The notes beneath the pieces were generated by a model that did not search any database, was not told the origin of the DNA, and saw only the letters and a list, made by a program, of their open reading frames with translations. From Chitinophagales bacterium (GTDB lineage Bacteria > Bacteroidota > Bacteroidia > Chitinophagales > Saprospiraceae), in contig JAAFJN010000002.1 in assembly GCA_013298845.1 (NCBI GenBank), forward strand, positions 73,949 to 137,948: DNA of 64,000 bases, given 5' to 3'. The position numbers and the translations under genes are program-made. Positions 26,317 to 36,281 of the stretch are shown in pieces (position 1 is the stretch's first letter; the number at the start of each line of letters is the position of its first letter).

Positions 26317-29300
26317 TTATTGTTTCAAACCTCCGGCGGGCATTTTGGGCATGTACGCACCGAACATTTTTTCAAGTTCATCGCTCAACGCCTGGTCTTT
26401 CATTAAAGCGGCCGATCCCATCATCGTTTGTACAGTGCCCATCAGGAATTGTTTGTCTTGGCGGTACGCACTTTGGAATTCGGGTTCCTGCGCGTCGTAA
26501 TAGCGCATTTGCTGTACAATTTGGTCCGCAATTTCTTTGATTTTGGCGGCGGCCTTTTCGTTATTGCCGTTGCGGGCGTAGTTATCGGCCATGTAGGCGG
26601 AGAACTGGTCGTGCGCAAAGTTCATGGTCGGGAATACCTCGAAGAACTTATCGGACAGGGCAATGGCTTTGTCTTTTTTACCTTCCGCGGTCAACTGGCG
26701 ACCGATGCGAATCATAGATAACTTCATGGTTTGCAAACTGGGGAGGTACGATTTGGTAACAAACAAGTGTTTTTTATCAAAGTTCCCCCAAGCCCACTTA
26801 TTCATGATATTGTCAAATGCCTTATCGGTATCGACCGAACCGGAACCAATAATACCGTATTCCGGCTGCGAGCGGCCTTTCACCGGCACCAAACGCAAAC
26901 CAAGTCCTTCGAGGCGGAGGTAATCGTCGAGGCCCATCAAACGATCTTCGCGGCAGGTAACGGCCCAATAAATCGGGCGATCCCAAATATTGGACGCGAT
27001 AATGTCCATAATCGCCAATTGATCTTTGATAATATAGGTGGTTTTTTCACCCAGGTCCATGTGAATGGTATCCACCACCACGCTGTTGCTGTCGCCCCGC
27101 GCCACAACGCCACTTTTGTACACGGCTTCTTTATCCACCGGAATGGACACGAGGTGGGTGGGCAAATAGGTATCAAAATCGCGGCCTTGTCCGCCGGTGG
27201 GTACCGGATGGTTTTCACCGAGGAATTTCACCAAATCGCGGAGGTTCATTTCCTTGGCGCTGGCCGGTTTATTGTTGGTGTACGGAATTTGCACCCGTTT
27301 GAAACCACGGATTTGTTCCGCCGGAATACTCATTTTAATCGGTTCCGAATTATTCACTTTGCGGCGCAATTGATTGATGTACCAATCCACGGCAATCAGC
27401 GAAAGGTTCACTACCCGCACGTCGGTACGGATATTTTCCACTTCCTGGCAATACCAGAGCGGGTAAGTATCGTTGTCGCCGTACGTGAAAATAATGGCGT
27501 TCGGCGCGCAACTTTCGAGGAAATTTTTAGCGTAATCGCGGCTGCCGTAGTGATCCGAACGCGCGTGGTCGTCCCAGTTTTCGGTCACCATGAGCAAAGG
27601 TGCGCTCAGGGCCAAAATTGTTCCGCCGAGGGCCGGTGCAACTCCGCTTAACTTTAATTTTTCGGTGAGCAACTGGTAAATGGCCAATACACTCATCCCG
27701 ACCCAAATGGCAAAGGTGAAGAACGAACCCACCAATACATAATCGCGTTCGCGCGGTTCGTTGGGTGGCTGGTTCGAATACACAATGATACCAATACCCG
27801 TAATGATAAACAACGACATGAGTGCCGCAAAATCGCGGGAATTGCGGTTATAATGGAAAAACATACCCAACAAACCCAACAAGAAAGGAATCATGTAGTA
27901 CTTGTTATTGGCCTGGTTAATGTTCTTTTGGAACTCCGGCAACGCATTTGCGTCGCCGATGGTGGCTTTGTCAATGGCGTCGAAACCAGTGATCCAGTGG
28001 CCCGCGCTGGGGTCCCAGGCGTAATAACCCTGCTCGCCGTTTTGGCGACCGGAGAAATTCCACATGAAATAACGCCACCACATCCATTTGATTTGGTATT
28101 TCCAGAAAAACTCGAAGTTATCGGCCACGGTAATGGCACCACTTTTTTTATCAATCCAATCGCGGTACAAACGCGGGCGGCCCTGCGAGTAATCACCCAT
28201 ACGCGGGAAGAAACTTTTGGAGCCGGGCGCGTATTCATAATCTACTTTTTCATCCACCACTTCGTACTGATCGCCCACGCGGCCGTAACGCGGTTCGGTA
28301 ACGACATCCATCGGTTTGGCGTCGAAATCGGGACCAAACAACAGCGGGCGTTCGCCGTACTGTTCACGGTTGAGGTAGGGCAACAGCCGCATCGGGTCGG
28401 ATGGGTCGTTCATATTAATAGGTGTATTGGCGGCGGCGCGGATAATCACCGTACCGTAGGAACAATACGCAATAATCACCAAAGCCACGGCCACAATAAG
28501 GCGTTGCAGCAGGCCATTGTTGTTTTTGCGGGCGTAGTCCAGACCAAAATAAATGGCAGCGCCAAAAATGGCAAATACCGCCACAATGCCCGAATAGTAC
28601 GGCAAACCGAAACTATTGACGAACAATTTATCAAAATAAGCCCAAAAACGGGGAATACCGGCAATGATAAAATATTGAATACCCACGATAAACAACACGC
28701 CCACTACGGCCGCAGCCAACGTACCAAACACAGTAATGTTCTTTGCTCTTTTGAAATAATAGAACATGGCCAGCGCCGGGAACGTGAGCAAACTCAACAA
28801 GTGAACGCCAATGGACAATGCCGTAGCGAACATGGCAAATACCAACCAGCGGTCGGCATCGGCGTTATTGGGCAAATTATACCATTTGAGGGTTGCCCAA
28901 AGGGTCAGACAGGTAAAGAAGGTGGACATCGCGTACACCTCCCCTTCCACGGCCGAAAACCAAATGGAAGAGCAAAATGCCGTGGTCAAACCCGCAACAA
29001 TACCCGCGCCAACTACGGCCAACGATTGTCCCTGATCCAAGTCACCATCGCGACCTACCAACGCCAAACGGCCCAAAATAGTGGCACTCCAGCAAATAAA
29101 AGTGGCGGCAAACGCCGTACACAATGCCGAAAGAATATTCACCGAATAGGCAATGGTTTCCGGGTTACTGGACACCAAAGAGGCAACCCAGGTAAACATA
29201 CGACCAACCAAGAGGAAGATGGGGGCGCCCGGCGGGTGTACTACCTGTAATTTGTAGGCACCGGAAATAAATTCACCGCAATCCCAAAGACTACCGGTTG

Positions 29301-29382
29301 GCTCCGCAGCGAGGCACAATACAGCCGCTGAAATAGCAAACACTATCCAACCCGCTATATTATTTAAAAATTTAAAGGACAT
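26317..29382 (-). CDS. DUF2723 (TMEM260-like) polytopic membrane protein
   Basis: A 1021-residue inner-membrane protein. The N-terminal half has about 12 hydrophobic segments and the family signature [29 protein letters not shown] (residues about 35-63, shown for position) with its essential-looking Asp/Glu-His pair. After about residue 600 there is a soluble C-terminal part with [19 protein letters not shown] and later helical repeats. DUF2723 is the bacterial relative of human TMEM260, a protein O-mannosyltransferase, and belongs to the GT-C superfamily, so glycosylation of exported proteins is a plausible role. It is co-oriented with asnS, divergent from prmA. Confidence 0.88.
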   Translation of the reverse strand: MSFKFLNNIAGWIVFAISAAVLCLAAEPTGSLWDCGEFISGAYKLQVVHPPGAPIFLLVGRMFTWVASLVSSNPETIAYSVNILSALCTAFAATFICWSATILGRLALVGRDGDLDQGQSLAVVGAGIVAGLTTAFCSSIWFSAVEGEVYAMSTFFTCLTLWATLKWYNLPNNADADRWLVFAMFATALSIGVHLLSLLTFPALAMFYYFKRAKNITVFGTLAAAVVGVLFIVGIQYFIIAGIPRFWAYFDKLFVNSFGLPYYSGIVAVFAIFGAAIYFGLDYARKNNNGLLQRLIVAVALVIIAYCSYGTVIIRAAANTPINMNDPSDPMRLLPYLNREQYGERPLLFGPDFDAKPMDVVTEPRYGRVGDQYEVVDEKVDYEYAPGSKSFFPRMGDYSQGRPRLYRDWIDKKSGAITVADNFEFFWKYQIKWMWWRYFMWNFSGRQNGEQGYYAWDPSAGHWITGFDAIDKATIGDANALPEFQKNINQANNKYYMIPFLLGLLGMFFHYNRNSRDFAALMSLFIITGIGIIVYSNQPPNEPRERDYVLVGSFFTFAIWVGMSVLAIYQLLTEKLKLSGVAPALGGTILALSAPLLMVTENWDDHARSDHYGSRDYAKNFLESCAPNAIIFTYGDNDTYPLWYCQEVENIRTDVRVVNLSLIAVDWYINQLRRKVNNSEPIKMSIPAEQIRGFKRVQIPYTNNKPASAKEMNLRDLVKFLGENHPVPTGGQGRDFDTYLPTHLVSIPVDKEAVYKSGVVARGDSNSVVVDTIHMDLGEKTTYIIKDQLAIMDIIASNIWDRPIYWAVTCREDRLMGLDDYLRLEGLGLRLVPVKGRSQPEYGIIGSGSVDTDKAFDNIMNKWAWGNFDKKHLFVTKSYLPSLQTMKLSMIRIGRQLTAEGKKDKAIALSDKFFEVFPTMNFAHDQFSAYMADNYARNGNNEKAAAKIKEIADQIVQQMRYYDAQEPEFQSAYRQDKQFLMGTVQTMMGSAALMKDQALSDELEKMFGAYMPKMPAGGLKQ

Positions 29383-29551
29383 AATGAAGAATCTTTATCT
29401 TGTTGATTTTCAATAATTTGACTGTCAGTAAACATAAAAAACCAGCACCAACCACCGCGGCAGTCGGCACTGGATAAAAAAAAACTTGGCGCAAAACTAA
29501 TGCAAGGCGCTGAAATATGGCGTATTTCAATAGAAAAATACATTTTAAGAA

Positions 29552-29559
29552 TACCTTTG
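29552..29559 (+). promoter_or_regulatory. prmA -7 element
   Basis: TACCTTTG, exact TAnnTTTG match, ending 33 bases before the prmA ATG. No TTG at ideal spacing was found. Confidence 0.5.
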
Positions 29560-29592
29560 CACCCCACAGCCATTGAGCGGTTAATACGAAAC

Positions 29593-30423
29593 ATGAATTA
29601 TTACGCATACCACATCACAAACGATCCGGAAATCAACGAAATTCTGATCGCCTTGCTGGCCGAAGCGCCGTTTGACACCTTCGAGGAACTGGAAACCGGG
29701 ATCATCGCCTATTTACCCGCCGACAAAAACTACGAACCCGAAGCCGAAGAACTGTTGGAGGAATTATCCGAACAGTTTACTTTTTCGTGGGAAAAGCAGT
29801 TTATCAAGGGCGAAAACTGGAATGAAATATGGGAATCCAATTTTCACCCCGTTGTTGTCCGTGATTTCTGTGCCGTTCGCGCCGATTTTCACGCGCCCAA
29901 CCCGGATGTTCAATACGAATTGGTCATCAATCCGAAAATGGCCTTTGGAACCGGTCACCACGAAACCACCTGGATGTGTCTCAGTGCGTTACAAAACATT
30001 CCCGTGCAGGGACAACAACTTTTGGACTATGGTTGCGGCACGGGCATTTTAGCCATTATGGCGGCCAAATTAGGCGCGGCCCACATCGAGGCGGTGGACA
30101 TTGAATCGGAGTCGTACCTGAACACCATCGAAAACAGCCGTCTGAACGGAATCAACAACGTCACGGCGCGTTTGGGCGATATTAACGCGGTGGAGGGTAC
30201 ACAATTCGACGGGATTTTGGCCAATATCAACCGGCACATTATCCTCGATTCGTTGCCCCGGCTCAAAGAACTCACCAAACCCGGCGGTTGGTTACTCATC
30301 TCCGGTATTTTGCTTCAAGATGAAGAAATTGTCACCAATGCGGCCCACGCCGTCGGTTATACAACCCAGGAGGTGTGGAATCGCGGAAATTGGCTTTGTT
30401 TGTTAGTGAAGAGTGAAGAGTGA
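29593..30423 (+). CDS. prmA: Ribosomal protein L11 methyltransferase
   Basis: A 276-residue SAM-dependent methyltransferase that trimethylates ribosomal protein L11. The frame is open 31 codons further upstream, but ATG 29593 gives MNYYAYHITND and lies after the -7 element. The N-terminal substrate-recognition domain includes ENWNEIWESNFHPV. The catalytic domain has PKMAFGTGHHETT (about 115-126), the SAM motif LDYGCGTGILAIM (about 144-156) and LANINRHIILD. Its last codons and its stop lie within an AGTGAAG heptad repeat, which encodes the terminal KSEE. The usual ending of the protein may therefore have been altered by the repeat. Confidence 0.95.
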   Translation: MNYYAYHITNDPEINEILIALLAEAPFDTFEELETGIIAYLPADKNYEPEAEELLEELSEQFTFSWEKQFIKGENWNEIWESNFHPVVVRDFCAVRADFHAPNPDVQYELVINPKMAFGTGHHETTWMCLSALQNIPVQGQQLLDYGCGTGILAIMAAKLGAAHIEAVDIESESYLNTIENSRLNGINNVTARLGDINAVEGTQFDGILANINRHIILDSLPRLKELTKPGGWLLISGILLQDEEIVTNAAHAVGYTTQEVWNRGNWLCLLVKSEE

Positions 30424-30427
30424 AGAG
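30405..30427 (+). repeat. Heptad repeat (AGTGANN) at the prmA 3' end
   Basis: Three AGTGAAG units in tandem. They encode the last residues and the TGA stop of prmA. An oppositely oriented tract of the same family lies at 30853-30901, so the four-helix-bundle gene sits between inverted tracts. Confidence 0.8.
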
Positions 30428-30445
30428 TTTTTTATTTTACAGAAT

Positions 30446-30805
30446 ATGAAAAAATCAATTTTAAAAGAAAAAAGTTATGCTTTTGCCGTAAGAATCGTAA
30501 AACTAGTGCAGCATTTACAGGAAAACCGAAAAGAGTTTGTCTTGAGTAAGCAACTACTAAAAAGTGGAACTGCCATTGGAGCATTAGTAAGGGAAGCCGA
30601 GTTTGGACAAAGCAAACCTGATTTTATTCACAAAATGACCATTGCGTTAAAAGAAGGAAACGAAACAGAATATTGGCTTTGTCTGCTAAAAGACACCGAT
30701 TATCTTGACTTGAAACTTTTTAACAGTTTCTACCAAGATTGCGGAGAACTAATTGCCATGCTGGTATCTTCCATTAAAACTGCCAAAAAATCAATTGCAA
30801 AATAA
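30446..30805 (+). CDS. Four helix bundle protein (S23 family)
   Basis: A 119-residue all-helical protein of the TIGR02436/S23 family, recognised by AFAVRIVKLVQHLQ near the N-terminus, FVLSKQLLKSGTAIGALVREAEFGQSK in the middle (shown for position) and EYWLCLLKDT. The family was first found encoded in intervening sequences of 23S rRNA genes and also occurs as free-standing genes in many Bacteroidota, where its role is unknown. ATG 30446 is preferred over the upstream start inside the prmA/heptad region. The gene is AT-richer than prmA and lies between inverted heptad tracts, which suggests it arrived as a mobile unit. Confidence 0.88.
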   Translation: MKKSILKEKSYAFAVRIVKLVQHLQENRKEFVLSKQLLKSGTAIGALVREAEFGQSKPDFIHKMTIALKEGNETEYWLCLLKDTDYLDLKLFNSFYQDCGELIAMLVSSIKTAKKSIAK

Positions 30806-30852
30806 AACATTATGAACACCCCTCACACACTCTAAACTATCCACACCCACTA

Positions 30853-30901
30853 TTCATTCTACACTTTTCATTTTTCACTCTACACTATTCACTTTTCACT
30901 C
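30853..30901 (-). repeat. Heptad repeat tract, inverted
   Basis: Seven-base units of the AGTGANN family in reverse orientation (TTCACTC, TACACTA, TTCACTT, TTCACTC). Ends a few bases before the ATG of the next gene. Confidence 0.75.
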
Positions 30902-30907
30902 AAAAAA

Positions 30908-31219
30908 ATGCGTTTCACACAGGGAAATTTAAAAAAAATTGAGGCTGTATTTGGAGAAATAGGGTACAGCGTTCGTTATGAAAAAGGCAATTTTCACAGC
31001 GGATATTGTTTGGTGGAAAACCGAAAAATTGCGGTCATCAACAAGTTTTTTGACACGGAGGCGCGGATAAATACCCTGTTGGATATTTTATACAGCCTCG
31101 AGTTGGATGAATCGCTGCTCTCGGAAGCCTCGCTGAGCAGCGTTCGGAAGTGGAAAAAAGCCTTGGACGATGACGCTGCCGAAGAATCCGCCAACACCAC
31201 ACAACCCGTAACGCCGTGA
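30908..31219 (+). CDS. Small conserved-looking protein of unknown function
   Basis: A 103-residue soluble protein: KIEAVFGEIGYSVRYEKGNF, CLVENRKIAVINKFFDTEAR, then a helical acidic half (SLELDESLLSEASLSSVRKW). The terminal region is low complexity. The same kind of small ORF is found before PhnP-like hydrolases in Bacteroidota, as far as I recall. Its TGA overlaps the GTG start of the next gene by four bases (GTGA), so it is translationally coupled to it. It could be a partner or regulator of the hydrolase. No function assigned. Confidence 0.7.
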   Translation: MRFTQGNLKKIEAVFGEIGYSVRYEKGNFHSGYCLVENRKIAVINKFFDTEARINTLLDILYSLELDESLLSEASLSSVRKWKKALDDDAAEESANTTQPVTP

Positions 31220-31977
31220 ATATAACGTTATTGGGAACCGGAACTTCGCAGGGCGTGCCCGTTATCGGGTGCAAATGTCCGGTGTGTACGTCCACCGACC
31301 CGCGCGACCAACGTTTGCGTACCTCGGCCCTGTTGTCGGATGGGATCACGAATGTACTTATTGACTCTGGCCCCGATTTCCGCCAACAAATGCTGCGCGC
31401 CGGGGTGGAAAAATTAGACGCCATTGTGATCACCCACGAACACAATGACCACGTGATCGGGATTGACGACGTGCGGCCCTTTAATTTTTCGACCGGAAAA
31501 CCCATCAAAGTGTACGCCCTGCCCCGCGTGGCGCAGGATTTACAATACCGCTTTCAATACATTTTTGGGGAACCCATTCCAGGGCTGCCCCGCATCGAAT
31601 TGATCGAAATTGATGAAAACAGCGTGCTTCAAATTGGGCGTATTACCCTCGAAGCCGTGGGAATTATGCACGGAGAACTACCCATTTTGGGGTATAAATG
31701 CGAAAATTTGGTTTATATCACCGATATGAAAAGAATTTTGCCCCAAGAACTGGCCAAACTACGGGATATCCGTTACCTGGTGGTCAATGCCCTACAAATT
31801 GCCGACCACCCCACGCACATGAGCCTCGAAGAAGCATTGGACTTTGTGACCCAAATTAATCCCGAAAAAACGTGGCTCACCCACTGTAGTCACCGCCTCG
31901 GGCGCACCACAGATATTGCCCCTACCCTGCCGTCGGGCGTTCTTTTGGGCTACGACGGATTGCAAATTACTTTTTAA
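31216..31977 (+). CDS. MBL-fold metal-dependent hydrolase, PhnP-like
   Basis: A 253-residue metallo-beta-lactamase-fold phosphodiesterase. It starts with GTG at 31216. The N-terminus LLGTGTSQGVPVIGCKCPVC, with its Cys pair, is typical of the PhnP/cyclic-phosphate phosphodiesterase group. The metal motif THEHNDH (His74, His76, Asp78, His79) is intact, with later ligands in IMHGELPILGYK and THCSHRLG. PhnP acts on 1,2-cyclic phosphoribosyl phosphate, but no phosphonate gene is nearby, so the substrate here is unknown. Coupled to the preceding small gene. Confidence 0.9.
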   Translation: MNITLLGTGTSQGVPVIGCKCPVCTSTDPRDQRLRTSALLSDGITNVLIDSGPDFRQQMLRAGVEKLDAIVITHEHNDHVIGIDDVRPFNFSTGKPIKVYALPRVAQDLQYRFQYIFGEPIPGLPRIELIEIDENSVLQIGRITLEAVGIMHGELPILGYKCENLVYITDMKRILPQELAKLRDIRYLVVNALQIADHPTHMSLEEALDFVTQINPEKTWLTHCSHRLGRTTDIAPTLPSGVLLGYDGLQITF

Positions 31978-32076
31978 TTGGCGCTAACCAAGCCCATAAC
32001 CCATTCATTTTGCGGTTGTCCGCAATTTCAGAGCAAAATATTCGCCATTCTCCATTCATCATTCATTATTAAGATA

Positions 32077-32084
32077 TACCTTTG
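32077..32084 (+). promoter_or_regulatory. Possible -7 element before the M42 peptidase gene
   Basis: TACCTTTG, an exact TAnnTTTG match, 26 bases before the ATG at 32110. The open frame extends upstream of it, which supports the later start. Confidence 0.5.
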
Positions 32085-32109
32085 CAAACTTTTTTTCAAA
32101 CAAGTCTTA

Positions 32110-33201
32110 ATGGAAGTTATTACACCACAATCGGAAGCCTTTTTATTTCGCTACCTCAACAATATCAGCCCAACAGGTCATGAAGCGTCGGGGCAAAAAC
32201 TTTGGCTGGAATATCTCAAACCATATATTGATGACTGGAAACTGGATAACTACGGTACCGCGTACGGCATTATTAATCCCGGCACCGGTTACAACGTAGT
32301 TATTGAGGGACACGCCGATGAAATCTCCTGGTTTGTAAATTTTATCACTGAGGACGGCTATATCCACGTTATTCGCAATGGCGGTAGCGATCACGTTATT
32401 GCGCCTTCTATGCGCGTATTGGTGCACACCCGGAAAGGGGATCAAATCCCCGGAGTCTTTGGTTGGCCAGCGATTCATACCCGTACCGACAAGGATGCCT
32501 CTTTGGCGCCCAATCTCGAAAATATTACGGTGGACGTGGGCGCAAAAGACAAAGACGAAGTGCTTAAAATGGGTATCCACGTGGGGTGTGTTATTACCTT
32601 TCAGGATGGCTTAACCAAACTCAACGACCGCTTTTACGTGGGTCGCGCTTTAGATAACCGCGTGGGTGGTTTTTGCGTGGCGGAAGTCGCCCGTTTGTTA
32701 AAAGAAAACAACATCAAATTGCCATTTACCTTGCATTTGGTGAATTCGGTGCAGGAAGAAGTGGGTTTGCGGGGCGCAGAAATGATTACCGAAACGATCA
32801 AACCCGACGTGGCCATTGTTACGGACGTGACCCACGATACCAGCACACCTTTGTTAAACAAGAAAAAACACGGCGATGTGCGCTGCGGTTTGGGGCCAAG
32901 TTTGGTGTACGCACCGGCAGTGCACCAAAAACTGATTGATTTGATTGTGGCCACTGCCGAAGAAAAAGAAATTCCGTTCCAACGCGAAGCCTCCAGCCGG
33001 GTTACCGGCACCGATACCGATGCCTTTGCTTACTCGAACGGCGGGGTTCCTTCGGCGCTTATTTCTTTGCCGCTGCGCTACATGCACACCACGGTGGAAA
33101 TGGCCCACAAAGACGATATTGCCAACGTTACCCGTTTGATGTACGAATCGTTGCAAAAAATTGAGCACAACCATAACTTTAAATACTTCGACCACATTTA
33201 A
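32110..33201 (+). CDS. M42-family metallopeptidase (glutamyl aminopeptidase/endoglucanase type)
   Basis: A 363-residue dinuclear metal aminopeptidase. The start is ATG 32110, downstream of a -7 box. Metal ligands appear in VIEGHADEISW (His68, Asp70), GRALDNRVGG (Asp), VQEEVGLRGAEM (the catalytic and bridging Glu pair), TDVTHDT (Asp) and the C-terminal LRYMHTTVEMAHKDD (His). These are the standard M42 motifs. Such enzymes trim short peptides in the cytoplasm. The NlpC/P60-like gene begins 13 bases later and may be co-transcribed. Confidence 0.92.
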   Translation: MEVITPQSEAFLFRYLNNISPTGHEASGQKLWLEYLKPYIDDWKLDNYGTAYGIINPGTGYNVVIEGHADEISWFVNFITEDGYIHVIRNGGSDHVIAPSMRVLVHTRKGDQIPGVFGWPAIHTRTDKDASLAPNLENITVDVGAKDKDEVLKMGIHVGCVITFQDGLTKLNDRFYVGRALDNRVGGFCVAEVARLLKENNIKLPFTLHLVNSVQEEVGLRGAEMITETIKPDVAIVTDVTHDTSTPLLNKKKHGDVRCGLGPSLVYAPAVHQKLIDLIVATAEEKEIPFQREASSRVTGTDTDAFAYSNGGVPSALISLPLRYMHTTVEMAHKDDIANVTRLMYESLQKIEHNHNFKYFDHI

Positions 33202-33214
33202 TTTTTAATCCCGT

Positions 33215-34078
33215 ATGCAACAATACGCCGTTTGTCAAGTAAGTCTGGCGCCTTTGCGTTCGTCACCCGCCGAAAAAAGCGAGATGATATCGCAATTGCT
33301 TTTTGGCGAAACTGTGACAATCAACGAATCCAAAGACAGTTGGGTGCAGGTAACCTGTACCTGGGACGGCGTTACGGGCTGGGCCGATGGCAAACAACTC
33401 CGGCGTATTACCGACGCGGAGTTTGCAACGTACAACGCGGAGCAGGCCATGAGCCTTTCGCTGGTGGAGGGCCTGATGGCGGCCGATCACTTTATTCCGT
33501 TGACCCTGGGCGCGGTTTTGCCCGGTTACGATGGGTTGCGCTGTCATTTGGGCGCGCAATCGTTTCAGTTTTCGGGTTCGGTGATTACCCCCTCCAAACA
33601 AACCACCACGGGCGATTGGATCGTAAAAGTGGCCAAACGTTACCTGCACGCGCCCTACATGTGGGGTGGCCGCTCGCCATTTGGGATTGACGCCGCCGGT
33701 TTGGTGCAAATGGTGTTCAAAATGTCGGGTATGCAACTGCTGCGCGAACCCTTGCACCAGGTAACCCAAGGCCGCTCCATTGATTTTACGGAACAATGTC
33801 AGGCCGGTGACCTCGCTTTTTTCGACAACGGGAAAGGCGATATCAACCACGTGGGTATTGTATTGCCGGGCTGCCACCTGATTCACGCCTCCGGTAAAGT
33901 GCGCATCGATAAGTTGGACCATTTTGGCATTTTTAACAAAGAATTGAACCGATACACCCACCAACTGCGGATCGTCAAACGCCTTATCCCCGACATTGAA
34001 CCGGGCGCAAATGACACCGAAGAAGCATCCAACGAAGACCAATTGGGTGGTTTGGTGAGCCAGGCAGCGCTTTTTTAG
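33215..34078 (+). CDS. SH3/NlpC-P60-like protein without catalytic cysteine
   Basis: A 287-residue cytoplasmic-looking protein with N-terminal SH3b-type domains (CQVSLAPLRSSPAEKSEMISQLLFGE, residues 7-32, and the GWADGKQL segment) and a C-terminal NlpC/P60 fold. At the active-site helix, where family members read D-C-S-G, it has GGRSPFGIDAAGLVQ, so the nucleophilic Cys is Ala160 and the next Ser is Ala161. The second catalytic position INHVGIV (His212) and HASGK (His224) are preserved. It is therefore predicted to be inactive as a peptidase and may bind peptidoglycan peptides. The stop TAG is directly followed by heptad repeats. Confidence 0.85.
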   Translation: MQQYAVCQVSLAPLRSSPAEKSEMISQLLFGETVTINESKDSWVQVTCTWDGVTGWADGKQLRRITDAEFATYNAEQAMSLSLVEGLMAADHFIPLTLGAVLPGYDGLRCHLGAQSFQFSGSVITPSKQTTTGDWIVKVAKRYLHAPYMWGGRSPFGIDAAGLVQMVFKMSGMQLLREPLHQVTQGRSIDFTEQCQAGDLAFFDNGKGDINHVGIVLPGCHLIHASGKVRIDKLDHFGIFNKELNRYTHQLRIVKRLIPDIEPGANDTEEASNEDQLGGLVSQAALF

Positions 34079-34079
34079 T

Positions 34080-34128
34080 GAAAAGTGAAGAGTGAAGAGT
34101 GAATAGTGATGAGTGAATAGTGATGAGT
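34080..34128 (+). repeat. Heptad repeat (AGTGANN)
   Basis: Seven-base units AGTGAAG, AGTGAAT, AGTGATG in tandem, beginning at the stop codon of the NlpC/P60-like gene. Same orientation as the gene. Confidence 0.8.
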
Positions 34129-34185
34129 ATTTGGGGGTACAGAACTTGACTAAGCAACCTATTAATATACTGATAATTCTATCTA

Positions 34186-36132
34186 ATGGCGCATATCTTC
34201 TGTTTACAACCTAATATCTCCAATCTGAGGTCTAAGGTCTTTTGTCTACAGTCTACAGTCTTGTTTTTATTGTGGGGCTGGAGCGCCGGAGCGCAAACAC
34301 CTGGTGATGCACGGATTCAATACGAGCAGTTCACGGCCAAATTGGGAAATCACCCTTCGGATAGTTTGCTGGGGACCATTTACGATCAAATTTTGCGGTA
34401 CCAAAACGCCACGCTGGACCGCGAGGTGATTCTTCGACAAAAATTATACTACGCCGACGCGGCAACGCGGCAATTGTACGCCACCAAAGACTCGTTACTG
34501 ACCCAAATCGGAAAGGCGTACGAACGGGCTGGCACCCGCCGCGCAACCGTGACCGATATGGAACAACGGGTGGCCGCGCTGGAACAACAAATTATCGAAC
34601 GGGTACAACGCGATAACACTTATTTTTTGAACTTATCGGTGCGTTTTGCCCGGGAAGCCTACCGGGCGAACCCGAACTTGGGGTGTTTTACCTGCTATCA
34701 AAAGATTAAAACCAAGGGCGGCAACCAAAATTTGGCCCACCAATTGCGGCGGTACGCGGCTCAAAAAGAAGCCCGCCCGCAGCGCTGGCAAGAGGTGCGC
34801 AACGAACTGGAACCCACCGATGCCGCTATTGAGTTTGTTACTTACCGGGATGCCGCTACCCAGGCCGTTTGGTACGGGGCACTGGTGCTGCGCCGCCACT
34901 TTAACGCCCCTCAATTTATCCCCCTTTGCACCCGCGACGAACTCCATACGCTGCTGCAAAAAGGCAACCTCGACGATGAGTTATTCCAACTCTACCTCTA
35001 CAGCCCTCCCGACGGTGAAGGGGCGGCGACCTTGTATAATTTGTTGTGGGAACCCGTTTTAGAGCATTTGAAAGGCGCAAAACGGGTATTTTATGCCCCG
35101 GCGGGCGACTTGCACCGCCTGAATATTGCGGCCATTCAGCCCCACGAATTGGCCCCGCCGTTGCAACAATTGTGGGAATTTGTACGCATCAACAGCACCC
35201 GCAGCCTCATTGGCCCTTATTCCAGAAACACCAACAAAAAAAATGCCCTGCCCGAAGTGACCCTCCCCTGCTGGAACAAAATGAAGGTGGACCCGGTCTT
35301 GACCGCGCGATTTTTTGGCAGCATCGAGGTGGATTATTACGACCCGGGACTGGCCGCTACCCGCAAAGATGCCGCGTTGTTTGGCAATATTTATTACGAT
35401 ATGGACAGTATCGCCATTCGCAACGGTCTCTCCATTCCGCGCAATATTGTGGCACCCGAAAAAAGCAAACGCAGCCGCAAAGGTGGTCAAATGGACGAAT
35501 GGGAACTCTTGTTTGGGGCCACCGAAGAAATTTTGGCCATTAAAAAAGAACTCCGCCAACACGCGTACGAGGCCCGCATTTACGAAGGACACGCCGCTTC
35601 GGAGGAGGCATTTAAACGATTGGGCGACGGCACGGCGGCTTCGCCCCGCATCATTCACGTGGCTACCCACGGCTTTTTTCTCGCCGATTCGGCCCGGCAG
35701 GGCACCGATAACCCCATGCACCGCGCCGGATTAATTTTGGCCGGTGCCAACCACGCCTGGAAAAACAAACGCCCCATGAACGGCATGGAAGACGGTATTT
35801 TAACGGCGTTTGAAATTAGTTTGCTGCACCTGCAAAACACGGAATTGGTGGTATTATCGGCCTGCGAAACGGGCCTGGGATTTATCGAAAACAACGAAGG
35901 GGTATTTGGGTTACAACGCGCCTTTAAACAAGCCGGGGTCAAAAACCTCATCGTGTCGCTGTGGAGCGTTCCCGATAACGCCACCCAAATGCTGATGACG
36001 CGTTTTTACCAAAATTGCCTCGAAAAAGACATGCCCATCCGGGAAGCGCTGTTCGCCGCCCAACGCTGGATGCGGGAACAAAAAAACTACCAAAACCCGT
36101 ATTTTTGGGCGGGGTTTGTGGTGTTGGAGTGA
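34186..36132 (+). CDS. Exported CHAT-domain (caspase-like) protein
   Basis: A 648-residue protein with a signal-like N-terminus ending in LFLLWGWSAGAQ, a helical central region (coiled-coil-like to about residue 165) and a C-terminal CHAT domain. The catalytic dyad is His in RIIHVATHGFFLAD (about 490) and Cys in VVLSACETGLGF (about 558), both intact. CHAT peptidases often carry TPRs; here the helical region is not clearly TPR. The first 30 codons run through a GTCTNNN heptad tract, so the true start or signal peptide may have been reshaped by it. It ends in an AGTGANN tract. An envelope-located protease is likely; the target is unknown. Confidence 0.88.
   Translation: MAHIFCLQPNISNLRSKVFCLQSTVLFLLWGWSAGAQTPGDARIQYEQFTAKLGNHPSDSLLGTIYDQILRYQNATLDREVILRQKLYYADAATRQLYATKDSLLTQIGKAYERAGTRRATVTDMEQRVAALEQQIIERVQRDNTYFLNLSVRFAREAYRANPNLGCFTCYQKIKTKGGNQNLAHQLRRYAAQKEARPQRWQEVRNELEPTDAAIEFVTYRDAATQAVWYGALVLRRHFNAPQFIPLCTRDELHTLLQKGNLDDELFQLYLYSPPDGEGAATLYNLLWEPVLEHLKGAKRVFYAPAGDLHRLNIAAIQPHELAPPLQQLWEFVRINSTRSLIGPYSRNTNKKNALPEVTLPCWNKMKVDPVLTARFFGSIEVDYYDPGLAATRKDAALFGNIYYDMDSIAIRNGLSIPRNIVAPEKSKRSRKGGQMDEWELLFGATEEILAIKKELRQHAYEARIYEGHAASEEAFKRLGDGTAASPRIIHVATHGFFLADSARQGTDNPMHRAGLILAGANHAWKNKRPMNGMEDGILTAFEISLLHLQNTELVVLSACETGLGFIENNEGVFGLQRAFKQAGVKNLIVSLWSVPDNATQMLMTRFYQNCLEKDMPIREALFAAQRWMREQKNYQNPYFWAGFVVLE
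34216..34265. repeat. Heptad repeat (GTCTNNN) inside the CHAT gene start
   Basis: Units GTCTAAG, GTCTTTT, GTCTACA, GTCTACA, GTCTTGT lie within the first codons of the CHAT gene, where they encode part of the signal-peptide region (LRSKVFCLQSTVLF). Same family as 12208-12258 and 62320-62352. Confidence 0.65.
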
Positions 36133-36177
36133 AGTGGAGTGATGAGTTAGGAGTGATGAGAGATGAGTGATGAGACA
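36128..36177 (+). repeat. Heptad-type repeat (AGTGANN/GTGATGA) at the CHAT gene end
   Basis: GAGTGAAGTGGAGTGATGAG followed by TTAGGAGTGATGAGAGATGA; the first TGA is the CHAT stop codon. Confidence 0.75.
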
Positions 36178-36191
36178 TAAAAACAAACCAT

Positions 36192-36281
36192 TACATCTAT
36201 TGAATCGACAAACATTACATCGTGGCAGCGTTTTTTTTGTACAAAACGGTAACTGATGTGGGCGCTGGACAAAATTGGGGT
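36192..36281. repeat. Dispersed repeat D, copy 1
   Basis: About 90 bases aligning with 41342-41431. Shared blocks are ACAAACATTACAT, AGCGTTTTTTTTG, AAAACGGTAAC and GATGTGGGCG, then GGACAAAATTGGGG in this copy against GGATAAAATTGGGG. The last part is also the core of the cassette-separating direct repeats at 41403, 42237 and 43057. Confidence 0.65.
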
